This document shows positions 24,196 through 36,791 of a DNA stretch of 64,000 bases, piece by piece; the stretch's first letter is position 1, and every line of letters starts with the position of its first letter. The notes under the pieces are model-generated. The model was not told where the DNA came from. It searched no databases and saw only the letters and a program-made list of their open reading frames with translations. The position numbers and the translations under genes are program-made. The stretch comes from Cryptomeria japonica (taxonomy: Eukaryota > Streptophyta > Pinopsida > Cupressales > Cupressaceae), in the NCBI RefSeq assembly GCF_030272615.1, contig NC_081410.1, forward strand, positions 111,541,433 through 111,605,432, given 5' to 3'.

Positions 24196-25130
24196 CATTC
24201 AAAGAGATTGACATCTCTTGTTGATTTTATTCTCAGTGGAGGGTATTGGGTGTCTCTTTGGGTTGGTGCCTATGACCTTTTCCTTTTTTCCTACCTTGTT
24301 TCATCTAGAACCTCTTGTTCAACTTATCTTCCTCCTTCAGGGTAAACTAATATGCTTCTTTATTGGATATATCTCAACATAGTCAACTCCTCTTGGATAT
24401 TCCCTCTTGTCCATTAATATATCTTTCCAGTTTTCTTGATCATCTATATGATGTCCAACCTTGATAATCAACTTTTATAACTCTTAATTCAAATCTTTCA
24501 CATTCATATCTAAGATCATGTAATCTCTCCACTACTTTTTATCTAGTTTGTAGGGACTTAGTCGTGTAGTTAGATACCCTTTCATCCCATCTTTCAATCT
24601 TTTTATTTCCTTTTATTTCTATTTGTACTTCATTCCACAATAAAATGTGACCTTTTAGTTTCTCTTCTTAGTTGTCACTTGTTGTGGATCTAAGATCTCT
24701 TCATACTCAAACTAATCTTTGATTCCAATTTGCAATCTATTAATTTTTAAAGATTTAAACATCTAGAATAATCAAGAAAAATAATTTTATATCCCTTATT
24801 AGTATTTTTTAGCATTCTTTCTTAATCTATGTCTTAATATTCTTCATATTCTTCCACAACAATTTCATTTCTTCTTTAGTTTCTTCACCGCTTTCATCAT
24901 CTCTAGGAAAGTGACCTCTTCTTCTATCTTATTTAGCACCATCCAAATTGATATGAACATTTATTATTATCTCAAACATTTTTTCCCCACTTCCTACAAT
25001 TTTAATAACAATTGACCTATGCTCACTCTTTGTGTGGGCATTTTAACTTAGATTTGATGCAAATAACCTTAGGATTTGGCGATTTGTTTATAAGCTATTT
25101 TTCTTTAATGTCTTCTAACCTTTAAAACTT
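24196..25130 (-). pseudogene. Decayed retroelement sequence, possibly gypsy gag
   Basis: The first ~100 bp look like the resumed LTR cut by the Sirevirus. Beyond that, the - strand has broken charged stretches (DRRRGHFPRDDESGEETKEE near 24910) reminiscent of a gypsy gag leader. No clean domain is seen, so this is a weak call. Confidence 0.25.
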
Positions 25131-25890
25131 CATGCTAAAAATACTTCTATTGTTTTTATTTACTTCTATAAACCATGGACCTGTTGGAACCCTAAATATT
25201 TTAAATTTTAGAATTACAAATTCTATACACAAAAGAGGATTTTTGTGTTCAATCATGTACAACACCCACAATCAAGCAGGTTTCTCCATTTTCGGCTCTC
25301 GGAAAATAGGTTTGGTGCATACGTCAAGAGGTCGATTTTTAGGTATGTACGTGGTTGCAGATGTGGAACCATCCCAGGTATGCCTTTTTGAATTATATTT
25401 TCTTTCCATCTGAGGACCTACGTTTCAAATTTCAGAATCATACGATATCATTTGATATGTTTTCTAAGGCTAATCTAAATTCAATTTTTTCAAATTTACA
25501 ATATGAAATTCAAAAGTTTTATCAAAATGATTATGGTTGGATATTGATAAAATTCTTGTAGGAGCATCACGTTGAACAAATCATGCCTATGAAGTGTTAA
25601 TATTTTGGAGCTATATGTTTTCTTTTCATATTTTTATGATAGCCATTTATTTACATTTTATTCTAGAGATGAAATATTAATGTCTAAAATTCTAGGCATG
25701 ATGACATTATTTGTATTACCTAATTTTTTGTTAGGGTTTGCAAAAGTTTATTTTTTTCTTAAAAAAAAACTAACACAAATTGCAGCTTATAAGCTTATAT
25801 GTTATTTGCAGGAATTGGACGATGTTAGGTCCTATATATATTTTTTCATAAATAATTTTGCAAAGGGCATTTTGTGCAAACATATGTTTA

Positions 25891-26232
25891 AATCTTTTAA
25901 ATAAAAGATTTAAAACATTAAGTTCCAAAAGAAATAAGTGCAAATATTAGATGGGAAGAATATATTTTTGAATCATTGATTTAAAAATATGCATCATAAA
26001 AGCATCTGGTGAAGCATATATTTAATCTTTTAAATAAAAGATTACAAGAGAAAATAAAAGAATTTATTTAAAAGGGTGAAATATGAATGTTCGGATTTCA
26101 ATTTTTACAAAATATATAACGAGTTTTATGAAGAGCATATTTTGTAAATCTTTTAAATAAAAGATTTGATATATTGCCAAAAGAATTAAAAGTTTTTCCA
26201 AAAAGTAAATCATCTTAATAAATGATTTTAGA
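25891..26232. repeat. Palindrome array AATCTTTTAAATAAAAGATT
   Basis: The palindrome occurs at 25891, 26024 and 26147, spaced 133 and 123 bp. At 26206 a related stem AAATCAT...ATGATTT has a different sequence in both arms. Sequence between is only weakly alike. Confidence 0.8.
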
Positions 26233-26273
26233 AAACTTTATAAATAAAGATGCATCGATATTATGAGATGGGG

Positions 26274-26296
26274 CCCGATGGGTTTAACCCATCGGG
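26274..26296. repeat. Perfect hairpin CCCGATGGGTT / AACCCATCGGG
   Basis: Eleven-base perfect arms around a single T. Further half-sites (CATCGGG or CCCGATG) lie at about 27066, 27104, 27178 and 27250, suggesting a spread motif family in this LTR. Confidence 0.8.
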
Positions 26297-29200
26297 TATC
26301 GGTGTAAGCATTCTCAAGCTTTCCGGATCTCTTGATAAAGAGTTATTGTTATATCAAAGAGGTTCTTCTCAAAATGGAAGCAGAAAAATAGTTTATGTGG
26401 AATGCTACGCGTGACAGATAAATCAAACATTGATTTTTTATATAGCAACGAAAATTCTAGTATGAATTTGAAAGAATAGAAATAACAAAGACAAAAATTA
26501 GTAGCAAATTTCATTCACGTTTTTACTATTTGAGTGGTTTTTGGGGGCTGAATATGAGCTTTAAATAGTTATTTTTGTCTCTCAACAGAAGCCCAAACCA
26601 TTCATCTTACCTTGGAGGTCATTTTTACAAGGTTTTTGATGTTTTTGGAGTGCAGGCAAGCTAAAAAATGGCCCAGATTTGAAAGTGACGGCCTAAAACA
26701 TTTCAGCAAAAAAATAAATAAAAAATAGATACACACAAAATGGATCTATTGAGAAAGGCTGGGATAAATCAAGGGCAGGCAGTTTGTCAAATTCTCCCGT
26801 GGGTTTTGTGGAGAATTGTGGTCCATGGATTGATTCGTCTTCTTCTTCAATGGTTGCTTTGTCATTGTTTGAGACAAATTCCAATGTCCATACAATGCTG
26901 ATTTCATGAGAGGATGTTTCTTTCAGTACAGTTGATTCAAGCAAGGTGCATGGCATCATGGACAAGTTTACAGATCGCGGGCTGAGATCCCTTGTTGTGG
27001 CTAGACAACAAGTTCCAGAAAAAAGTAATGAGAGTGTAGGAGACCCACGAGAATTTTTCAGAGTAACATCGGGACTTGGGAGGAATAGAAAAAGGCTATT
27101 CCGACCCCCGATGAAGATAAAAGCGCCTGCGGGTATATCGATGTGAATTATATCGATAAAGTAACAAAAGAAAAATGCATCGGGTGATTGGTAAAGCAAT
27201 AAAATACTTACCTCGATGGCCGATGGAGATGGGCAAAATAAATAATAACTCATCGGGGGTTCGTATAGAAGTAAAATTGAAATTTTTTATCATAATGATT
27301 TTGTTTTTTAGATTTCTTCTTTTAAAAATTATTGAAAGAGTTTTGCCTTAATGTTTTAATGGAGATATATCTAAGAGAAATTCCTTTAATGAATATATGC
27401 CTTAGGGAATTTATTTTTAAAGATTTTATTTTTTAACATGTTCCTAATGTAAATATCCTGACTTGTTAAATAAACTAATTTTATCGTTTTTGTGGAGGGT
27501 AGTGTAACAACAAATAATATTTCTTAGGTTTGCATGCACATAAAGTATTTTCTTACCTAAAGAATTCAATATAGTATTTTATTGTCTTAACCAAATACTA
27601 TTGAAAAGGGAAAATTATTATTTAAATATTATATATTTTCCACATTGAATTATTTTGAAAGGAGAATATTCTATTTACAAATGCTTTTTGACACAGTGAA
27701 AATAATGAATTACATTTGATGAATGATATTTTCTTTTCTCTTATAAATATACTTGCCATAGATCAATGAATAGAATAATTTATTAGGGTAAATATTTTTT
27801 ATTTTTCAAAAATCATAATGTGAATATTATTGATTACGAAAGGATACATTTTTACCAAAAAGGAAAATCATTATTTCATTTTTCTATGTTGTATTTTTTT
27901 TTTTGATAAGGCAATATCTTGGTCAAAGGAAGTAATTACAGTTTATTTATAAATGCCTTTTGACATATAGTGAAAGCAAAGAATTATAGTTGATTATTGA
28001 ATAAATGATTTTTTCTTTTATAAATATGTTTACCCTAATTATTGAATTGAACACTTTTTACATTAGGGTAAATAATTATAATGCTTTTAAGCATCAAAGT
28101 GTAATTATTATTATTTTGAGAAAATGTACTTTTACCACAAACAAAGTGATGAAATTGCATTTATTAAAGATGAAGACTAATGTTATAATGCATTCCTTTC
28201 ATATGCATATTTTTGCTTTATGTGTATAAATTGAATATTTTTATTAGGGTATATTATTCATATCATGTACTTAATGGTTTGATTTGTATTTGCAAGGGTA
28301 TGTCCATGTGATAAAATATTTCCAACCTATTTTAGATTGGCCTAAAAGGTGAGAAGGTATAGAAGTTTTTCCACGAATATCATTTTTACACAGGGAAGTA
28401 TATGCTTTTATTTGCTATATAAAATCTTTGACCTTATGTTATTTAATGAGAATTATTATTCGGGCAAATTATTTTTAATATTTACAATTGTAAAATATTT
28501 TGATTTAAGTGAATTATCCTAAAACAAGTATTTTACATAAAGGATTATTACCTAATCAAAGGTAAGATGTAGTTAATGGTCAAATCAAATGGATTTGATT
28601 AGTTCACCTTATTGTGCAGGAGATATTGAGGAGATGATGAATATTTGCCGAGAAATATTATCAAAGTGGAGGATAAATGATATATTATTAAAGCATTATT
28701 TAGTATGGTGTTTTAGGGTTTTCCTTTTAAATTATATCTATAAACCAAAGGGTGTGTTCTTTGGAAAATAACTGTATGTAGTTTCCTTTTGTAAATGAAA
28801 GGGTGTGTCCTTTCATTCATGTCTATTGGCACACATATTTATATGGAGTCATTTTTTGTATGTAAGAGGTACAATTTATCACTGCCTGTAAGGGCTATAG
28901 GCTATATGTATTAGAGAAGTCTGTAGGAAGAAGAAGCATCATTTTGTGCAAGCAATTTTTAATGGAGTATTTGCAAGTGCAGCTTATGTATGCAATTATT
29001 TTCTGAAGATTAATATACAAGGTTTGTTGTTTCTTTTCCAAATATTGTGTACACTTTTGTGTTGATGATTGTCTTTGTCCTCTTGATAAATCTGTGTATA
29101 GATTTGCTATGATGTGAATCACATGTTGTTGCATTAAGTGAAAGATTGAGTTCTTATTGTTTGTGTAACACTTACTGAACCTTCATAGTTGATGAGAAAT

Positions 29201-29699
29201 TGTCTCTTGAGTTGATAAGATATTTTGTCCGCAAAGTGTCATATATATCCTTGGATAGAGGCACTGGTATGTTATTGATCTTTTAAGGTTTTGATCTGTA
29301 CATGCATTCAAGGTCCTTGATAGAGAAACGTTCTTCCCAAATCCTATATGAACTGATCTATGCATATTTCTTTTAAGTCCTGAAAGCAATCTCATTTTTA
29401 ATATACATTTACAATCATTTTCTTTTCAAAACATTCAGTTAAAGCACATAATAAAGTATAATTTCAGAACAATAATTTGCTAGTTTTGCAATTTGCTAAA
29501 AGGTTTAAATCCACTTTAAATAACCTCTTTTGTGCTTGAGAGGAAGAGGCACACCCGCCTAGGTTCAGTGGAGCCTAAAGTGTAGAGGGATCTAGTCCTT
29601 GACTGTCCCTATTCGTTGGCCAAGGCTGATTGGATTACTTCAAGATTTGGCAAGCCTTTTTTGTTTTTCTAATCCGTGGTTTTGGGAACCAACAGGTCC

Positions 29700-30820
29700 A
29701 ATATCACTTTATGTATTCATGATGGAGGATTCAATTATGGATTATCCAATCCTACAACTCGACATAAACAATCACAAACATCACATGTCAAAATTTAAAT
29801 ACACCCATATTTCAACATCACGCATTAGATATGTGGTCTAAAAATACATTAGTATACTTTGGCATTAGGGATTATAATTAAAATTTGGTTTTAACATTTA
29901 TTTAGAAACATAAATAGGCTCAAAACAAGTGTCAACTTCTCAAACACTAAACTTTTGAGCGAATTTTCTATTTGATGTGCTCTTTGATCTAGATTTGGCC
30001 AATAGATTCTAATTTCCTTCTAGTGGAAAATGATATTTTTACAAATAAGCATGATATGGTGTTCACATGTTGATTAAAAAATAGTACATTGCCCTATACA
30101 TTTAAGGTAAGGATCATGGGTCCAATATTAAATCATCTCCTATGGTTACACTTTAGAATTGGATGTACCTTATTGTGAAATATGTACATAACTCTCATTT
30201 CATAATTGCATTAAGATATTAGGTTTCAAATCAAAACACAAACTTGATCATAAGCCTCCATGAAACTAGAAATGTTGTAAGGAACATTATCCCCTTCGTG
30301 AGATTCAATTATGTGGCACAAATCAAACAAGACTTTCTTAATAGGTGCAATAAGTCACAATTTTGCAATAATGCACTAAATATAAAACCAAACACATGGA
30401 CATGCTCAGGGCACTCTTGTGATGTTATAAACAAATATCGAAGATACTTAGATGATCCAATGGTATGACACAATAATATTACTATATATTGATTAGTGTT
30501 ATTTGAATGAATATTATAGTAATAATATGCATCAATGAAAACAAAACACAGAAACCTATTAAAGATAAACCAATGAAAACAAATGTTTTGGGTTGGTGGA
30601 AGATTACTCTTAGATCTAGGTTAAACCTACACCAACATCCCACTCCATGCCTTATTTAAGATCTTTTCATGGTGACCTAAAACTAATTATCAAGACCTTC
30701 TAAGTGCTCATTAGATCTCCTTAGTATACCTAAGATATTATTGCAAGAACTCTTCTTATAGACAAGAAATTTTCTTTTAACCTTAATACACATATCCAAA
30801 GTAATTAACAGAATTACATA
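29700..30820. other. No gene recognised
   Basis: AT-rich intergenic sequence with short accidental frames. I see no domain, repeat or element boundary. Confidence 0.5.
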
Positions 30821-30824
30821 AGAA

Positions 30825-31280
30825 AGTGAAAGCGCATGCAAGAAATAGATCAGACACAAGAAACACCAGAATTTACATGGAAAACCCAAAAAGGGAAAAA
30901 CCACAGAGAATGCTAATTCTCAATATATAAACACCGGTTAAGGTGATTTTTACAAAGGGTTTCTCATTGCCAAGGTGCTCATTGCAAGTGGGCTCACTGC
31001 CCTGAAAGGATCACTACCGAGGTGCTCACTGCTGGTGCTCGCTCATTGCCTTGAAAGGCTCATTGTCGATGGAGAAAGAAAGATAAAGAGAATCCACCAC
31101 AAAAACACAGTTTGTATTGTCGGAACTTCTTCCGGTAACAATCCACAATACTATACTCACACAACAACTGAATTTCTTTCAATCTCACATGTCTTCAACA
31201 CAAAAATCTATACAACTCATCAAATCATATTCCTATAAATATTGTCTACGAAAATCAATGTTCTTAATGTCGGTTAAGAT
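30825..31280 (-). repeat. Copia LTR fragment
   Basis: The stretch GGAAAACCC...GGGAAAAACC followed by AAGGTGCTCATTGC-type repeats resembles the R/U5 part of the Sirevirus LTR at 13430-13620 in layout and partly in sequence. Both ends are undefined. From 31300 to 32250 I see nothing I can name. Confidence 0.4.
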
Positions 31281-32259
31281 AGAGATCTAAAATACGTCTC
31301 CACTAAACATTCTAGTGGTGGGAAGGAAAGAGAAATGAACCATATCACACTGTTCCACATCGAACATATCAACACGCTACTTACATTACCAAATCCTAAC
31401 CCAAAATACTTTTGCATGTTATACAACCTCAATATCCGGTCTAAGTCCTCGAGTCCAGACCAATCTGGACCCAAAGATAATACTGAGAAACATTTTCCAA
31501 GATACCAAACTCATCCAGTGAAACCGAGAAACATCCAAGCACACAACATACCTTAATCAAACACTTATGCACACCATACCACATCCAGACCAAAGGATAT
31601 GACATCAATGACAACACATAGTGTAATGCTAACAAGATTAAAATGTGATCCAATGCTACATACAAAAAATGCCAAGGAGAAAACTTAATATACAGTAAAA
31701 GTGGTATCCAATTTCATATATGAATCAAATTTCCAACAAAAAGTGTTATGACCCTTCAACTATGTGTTACCCAGACACTAAATACACCACATCTAAAAAC
31801 AAACTTTTAATTCTCACACATTACCTCTCAACAACATCAACATTGCAATGACATTATGCAAGGTGTAAAACACATCTTTCTAATACTAAACCACCCCTAT
31901 CATCTTCTAGTTTGGTTATGGATTGTAAATCCCCTCAAATGAATAACGTCCCCTTATACCACGAACTAAGAAAATGCAAAAATATCATTCCAAGTTTTAT
32001 TTTTGCAAACTGGGTTTTTAAGTTTGTAGGCATCAATGCAAAATACTCTAATATTTTCAAGGAATGATTCAAATTTGCAAGCAATCTAGCTGGGATAATA
32101 AAAAATGAGATTGATTTCAAGTCTGTAAATAATCCATTGAATATATAAATTCAAAAAGGTACCCAAGACATCCACAAACCAATCCAAACCAAGGTTTGTT
32201 TGAGACAGTGAGGAAATATAGGAGGTTATGTTTGTATATCTTTATTTCTTTCAAATAGC

Positions 32260-33700
32260 TAAGACCAGGTCTCCTTAGAAGAATACTTCTCAACCAAATG
32301 CCTATTGTTAGGGGAATTCAAGCCCCTAACATTCCAAGAACGCTAATATTAGGGCTCCTTAGAAAAAAAATTACTTCTTAACCAAATGCCTCTTGTTAAG
32401 GGAATTCAAGCCTCTAACATTCCAAAAAAGCACTCTCATGGAGTTTATTAAGGAATCCTCTTCCTTTTCCATTTAAACTAACCTTTGAGAGTCAATTGAT
32501 AGCTTGCTTCTACCTTAACTCTTGTTAAAATCTACAAGCTTTCATGATCTAAAATTTGACCCATTTTTTCATTGGTGTTTAGACTACAAAACACAAATTC
32601 TCATTGGATTGAGAAAGACTTTGAGCCCCTAAAATGGTTCCATTTATGATAAGCCCATTACCAGTCCATCTTCTAAGGGACCAATCTTAAGGGGAGTCAA
32701 AAAAAATGATTGTATCATCCTATTAAACAGATGTTCAATATTGCATCAATCACATCAAATGTTCTCTCACGATGCAACAATCTCCTTATGGGAAGAGTGT
32801 AAAGCTTTACTTAGGTTCTCCATTTTTTTTTCTTTTAGTACCTAGGAGTTGCTAAGGTTATACTCCTATGTAGGAAGTCCATTTACTATGGTTACACTTA
32901 TTTCCCTTTTTTTCATAGGACATCTTGAAATATTCCATCATGGAGTAATGATCTCTTTCAAAAATAACCACAAATGATTTCTAAGAAACAAAAATTCCCT
33001 TCTAGCTTCCAAATAATTTTTCACTTTCTAAGCACACTGTTTCAAAGTTATAGGCACAATTAGCTATGCATTGAAGGTTTTGTTCGTATTTGAACATTCT
33101 TTGGTCAAGTGACCAAGGCCACAAAAAGAATATAATTTAAAAGGTAGATTTCTCATATTCATGTTCTTATATAAAGGGACATTAAATGAATGTTTACAAA
33201 TATTTTTGGGGAGTGAGATATCCAAATCTATTCCTATTTTAATGTGAATGTATTTTGCATGATCTAATTTTGAGGATGGATCTAACTTGACAAGCTCCCC
33301 TAAACCTTTTCCGATTGAAGAAAGCTATTTAAGGCTTCTATAATCCAAAAGAAGACCACATAATATAATCCATACCTCAAATGTATAAAAAGAAAGGGTG
33401 CCATAGGAGAATATAATTTTCACATCAGTCACATTGCCTTTGAACTCATAAAAGTCTTTCTAAGGGCATTTTATGAGAAGGACATAGAGAAAATAATTAT
33501 TGCAAAATAGTTATTGGGAAAAAAACTCACTAAAATATTTTCAACCCAAACCTTCTTTGACCAAGAAGAGACATCGAATTTAGACATCCACATCTTTTAT
33601 CAAAACCCCATTAATGCCTAGTAAAAGAGAGGTTCTTGTTTTTCTTCCACAAACAAAACCTGTCGTATTGAGGGGGTGACACCTAAAACTAGTGCACACT
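32260..33700 (-). pseudogene. LINE remnant: ORF2 start and decayed ORF1
   Basis: The - strand at 32280-32345 encodes SWNVRGLNSPNNRHLVEK, the endonuclease start of a plant L1. It is duplicated in tandem, with changes, at about 32365-32430. Further right, toward the element's 5' side, an ORF1-like region has a zinc-knuckle trace (FCGLGHLTKEC) near 33110 and broken DUF4283-like sequence up to 33600. Stops are frequent. Confidence 0.65.
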
Positions 33701-33805
33701 TACCTAATAGATATAAGGACTATGAATGAGATTCACTTGCCATTTCCCAACAAAATTATATTTATTGCATATGCAACACTACTCAATATTTTTAAATTAA
33801 TAGAA

Positions 33806-34011
33806 ACTGTATATGTGCTGCTTCTGGATTTGATTGTGTGAGTGTTTTTTGCATCAATGTTTCGGTCACACTTCGTGAACCATCATCACAACATTTCAGA
33901 TCACGCTCCATGATTCATCATCATCCTAATGATGGATCACAAAGTGTGATCTGAAACGTTGATGTAGAAAACACTCACACAATCAAAATCTAGAAGCAAC
34001 ACATATATAGT
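33806..34011. mobile_element. Fold-back (MITE-like) element upstream of PYRD
   Basis: A 206-bp inverted repeat with arms of ~80 bp: ACTGTATATGTGCTGCTTCT on the left pairs with its near-complement ending at 34011. Arms differ at a handful of positions. No clear target duplication is seen. It lies about 690 bp before the PYRD start codon. Confidence 0.75.
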
Positions 34012-34698
34012 CAATAGATTGTGGAAATCTACTAGCATTAATTAATACAAACTGACACATGTATTCATAAAAAAAATATTTTTCTTCTACGGAAACTACA
34101 GTTAATAGTTTCCATCCACACTCTTATCTGCACTCCATTTAAAAAATAACTAATAATTCTTATTATATTTATACAAATATAATTAATTAAATAATTTTTA
34201 TGCAAATTGATCATTTTAGAAGATATTATAACAATTTTGTTTGAAATGAAATAATAAAAAATAACCATTTTCTTACAAGTTCCTGATTCTAAGCCTAAAT
34301 AGACAAATACAAGTCCAACACACAACCATAGAGAAAAAATTCTTTTCCCAAACATATACTGTTATTAATTGGAGTGGAAAAATTGTTAGTCACTCAACCA
34401 ATTTAAACTCTTAAATAAAAAGCTACTAGACATGCATGCGATCGTTCCCTGTTAAAAATGAATTCTAAACATGCATAAATTTTATGGATCTTTTTAAAAT
34501 ATACCAGCGCACTTAAACCCAAAACCCCACGAAGGAGGAATGCAGAAGCACAAAATAAAGGCAATGGCTACGAATTACCATGTTAATCTTAGGCAATGAT
34601 CATCATTCTGTACAAACTGAGAGCAATAATTCCATTGTTAAGCCACCCACAGCAAAAATAAAAACAGGGTGGGTTTTAAAGGTTCTGCGCAGCTAAAA

Positions 34699-34818
34699 AT
34701 GGCTTGGAGAATACGCAGCGCAGCTCTGTTATGGCGCAATGCGTACTCAACTAAAGCATCTTCTTCGGCTCAAGAAGCAGTTAAACGCATTTTGCCTCCA
34801 AAATACCGCTTAACATGG
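34699..34818 (+). CDS. PYRD: Dihydroorotate dehydrogenase, exon 1 (mitochondrial targeting)
   Basis: The first ATG at 34699 opens a 40-codon exon rich in Arg, Ala and Ser (MAWRIRSAALLWRNAYST), as expected for a mitochondrial presequence. Continuing the frame beyond 34818 does not give the conserved PYRD sequence. A GT donor at 34819 and the AG at 34914-34915 restore the conserved frame without changing phase. The ATG was chosen because upstream codons in this frame lack an ATG. Class 2 enzymes act in the mitochondrial inner membrane and pass electrons to ubiquinone. The sequence 34020-34690 upstream holds no clear TATA box. Confidence 0.8.
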
Positions 34819-34915
34819 GTACAGAACAATTTACGGTTTCGATTTTTTTCGCCATCTGTATCTGGCTTATTTGAATATGTGGGTTTTGAGTTTGGAATGT
34901 TTGTGGAAATGACAG
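34819..34915 (+). other. PYRD: 97-bp phase-0 intron of PYRD
   Basis: T-rich, GT-AG, starting GTACAG and ending TGACAG. It reconciles two reading phases that are each strongly supported on either side. Confidence 0.65.
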
Positions 34916-34998
34916 GGGCGATTGCTGACAGGGGCGCTGCTGGGGTTAGGTATTGGTGGGGGTGCCTATGTTAGCACTGTCGATGAGGCTACATTTTG
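34916..34998 (+). CDS. PYRD: Dihydroorotate dehydrogenase, exon 2 (membrane anchor)
   Basis: It encodes GRLLTGALLGLGIGGGAYVS followed by TVDEATF, the well-conserved Gly-rich transmembrane segment just after the presequence in plant class 2 dihydroorotate dehydrogenases. The exon ends with TG of a split codon before a GTAGG donor at 34999. The codon is completed by T at 62397, giving the conserved Cys-Gly-Trp. A stop lies just upstream in this phase, so the exon cannot simply extend left, which supports the 97-bp intron. Confidence 0.85.
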
Positions 34999-34999
34999 G

Positions 35000-36790
35000 T
35001 AGGATATCAGTTGCTTTTTTTCTGTACTTTTTTCTTTTTCTTTTAGGCCTGCAGACGAATAGAAAGTGGTTTGTTATTCAATTTGAATTTCTTCAACATT
35101 AATAAATGTAATTTTTTTCGGTCACAGCCTAGCCAGCATGCGTGCTGGGTGTACCAGAGCCTCTTGTAGGAGCAATGAGATTTTTTAGTTTTAAAAAATA
35201 TATAGCAGAGCCTTTAAGCTTTCCTAATCCATGTTGCTTAAATTACTAAGCTAGTGGGAGTAAAATTGCGATTGAGAAAATGTTTTCTGAAATGTAGATT
35301 CTGAATTTACTCTGGGCATGACGAGATCCCTTTGTAGTAGCAAGAGGACTTTTTAACTTTACAAAATATACAGTAGAGAATTTGTAGCTTCTGCAATCCA
35401 TAGTGTTTAAAGAACACGGATTATTTTTATTTTTTTGAGAAAGATTGTGTAAAATAGATTTAGAAAAATGTATCCCCAAATTGCAAATTTACTACCCCAA
35501 ACTCTTTTTCTTAACAGTGACTATTATTCAAAACTTGCACATCTTTGGTTTGTGGGCTTTGTGACTGAGCCTTGGTTTGTATAAAATAAATTCAATTCAA
35601 AATTTGTACGGCTTTTAGTTTGGAGTTAAAAATCACTTGGTTGGAGATAAGTTATAGTTTCACTTAAACTTAAGGGTGGGCTATAGTTCATTGTTTTCAT
35701 AATAGTAATTTTGATGATTAAATATTTATGAATTATTCCCATTCTATTTACTACATGCCTGTTTCTTGATGCTGCCTTTGAATCTTGGATTGTTATTGGT
35801 TTGACTCTACTTCATAGTCATAGAGCAGAGTCTGTTTATATTTTCTTTATTAGAAATACTAGACAACAGTTTTTCTGGCTATATTAGCTTACCTCCTCAA
35901 ACTTGTATTTTATTCATTCTGGGTGCGCGGATCAGGAATATATGCTTCGTTCACAAAGAAAAATCCAGAGATTATTATTTAGAATTGGGAGTGTTTCACA
36001 CAGTAGGAAAAAAAGCTTGTGTGGGACATGCCTATTGTGTGACCTTTCTGGCCACGCTGAGGAAAATGTGACAATTCCTCTAAATCCGTAAAAGTTAAAA
36101 TTTCCAGCAACTTTCATGATTTTTACATCCAAAATTTCAAAAGCACCAAGTTGGATAGAAAACAACAAGATGAAGGCAAATATTTTGCAGTTGGAAGGCA
36201 GAAATAGTTTGTCTTTTATTTTTTAACCTTTTCAAAACTTGGGCTGGAAAAACAGGATATTTTCTAAAAAAAATTTGAAATTTGAACAAATTTCATATTG
36301 GGGGATAAGACAAACAAGATTTATAACAATAATCTTGTTTTGCAAGGGCTTATCATTCTTTCCAAGTTCCAAAAATTACTTGTAGTCGTAGTCTAGTGAG
36401 TGATGTGGCTATTGATTTCTCGTGGGACAAAATGGTGGTTCGGGAGTGATCACACACAAAACACCCACGAGGAAAAAGGTTTTTCCTGCAGATTCAGCCA
36501 TTATGGTAATATGGCTGATAACTTGGAGATCACAGGGGGAAAACATTAGAGGAAATTTGCAATTTTGCAATGCAAATTTGGAAAAATAAATTAATTTGAT
36601 GGTGAGAGCCTTTTTGTTTCAAGAAACTAAGGCTGAAAGTAAGGCACAATCTAGAAGGAACAGGCGATTCATACAAAACCTGAAAAGACCTAGCCAGGTC
36701 ACGGAAAAAATATTTGATGTTTTTTCTTTGATTGTAGATAAATCTTGAAAGAAACTAAGCATTGGGACTGCTGGGAACGAGGGAAGAATA
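35000..36790. other. Intron sequence with no recognised element
   Basis: Ordinary AT-rich intron sequence. I see no domain, long repeat or element end here. Confidence 0.5.
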
Positions 36791-36791
36791 G

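Larger units (their letters stand above)
25182..29694 (+). mobile_element. Putative 4.5-kb solo LTR
   Basis: It begins TGTTGGAACCC and ends GGGAACCAACA, a good terminal inverted repeat with TG...CA ends. Flanks are GGACC (25177-25181) and GGTCC (29695-29699), a 5-bp target duplication with one mismatch. There is no coding sequence. It contains the palindrome series at 25890-26230, a CCCGATG/CATCGGG cluster at 26274-27260 and a loose repeat with TTAGGGTAAATA at 27785, 28062 and 28245. Orientation is guessed from a TATATGG box near 28840. Confidence 0.5.

Noticed and set aside
26693-27253. 186-codon - strand frame in the 4.5-kb LTR
   Set aside because: No recognisable domain, composition unlike a structured protein, and no second copy. 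Likely chance in a GC-richer patch.
28900-29400. Possible tRNA or small RNA gene
   Set aside because: No cloverleaf or paired A and B boxes could be built.
34911-34940. A 16-bp tandem duplication causing a frameshift in PYRD exon 1
   Set aside because: Both GACAGGGGCG copies are needed: the first provides the splice acceptor and the following bases encode the conserved GRLLTGA. A 97-bp intron explains the phase change better.
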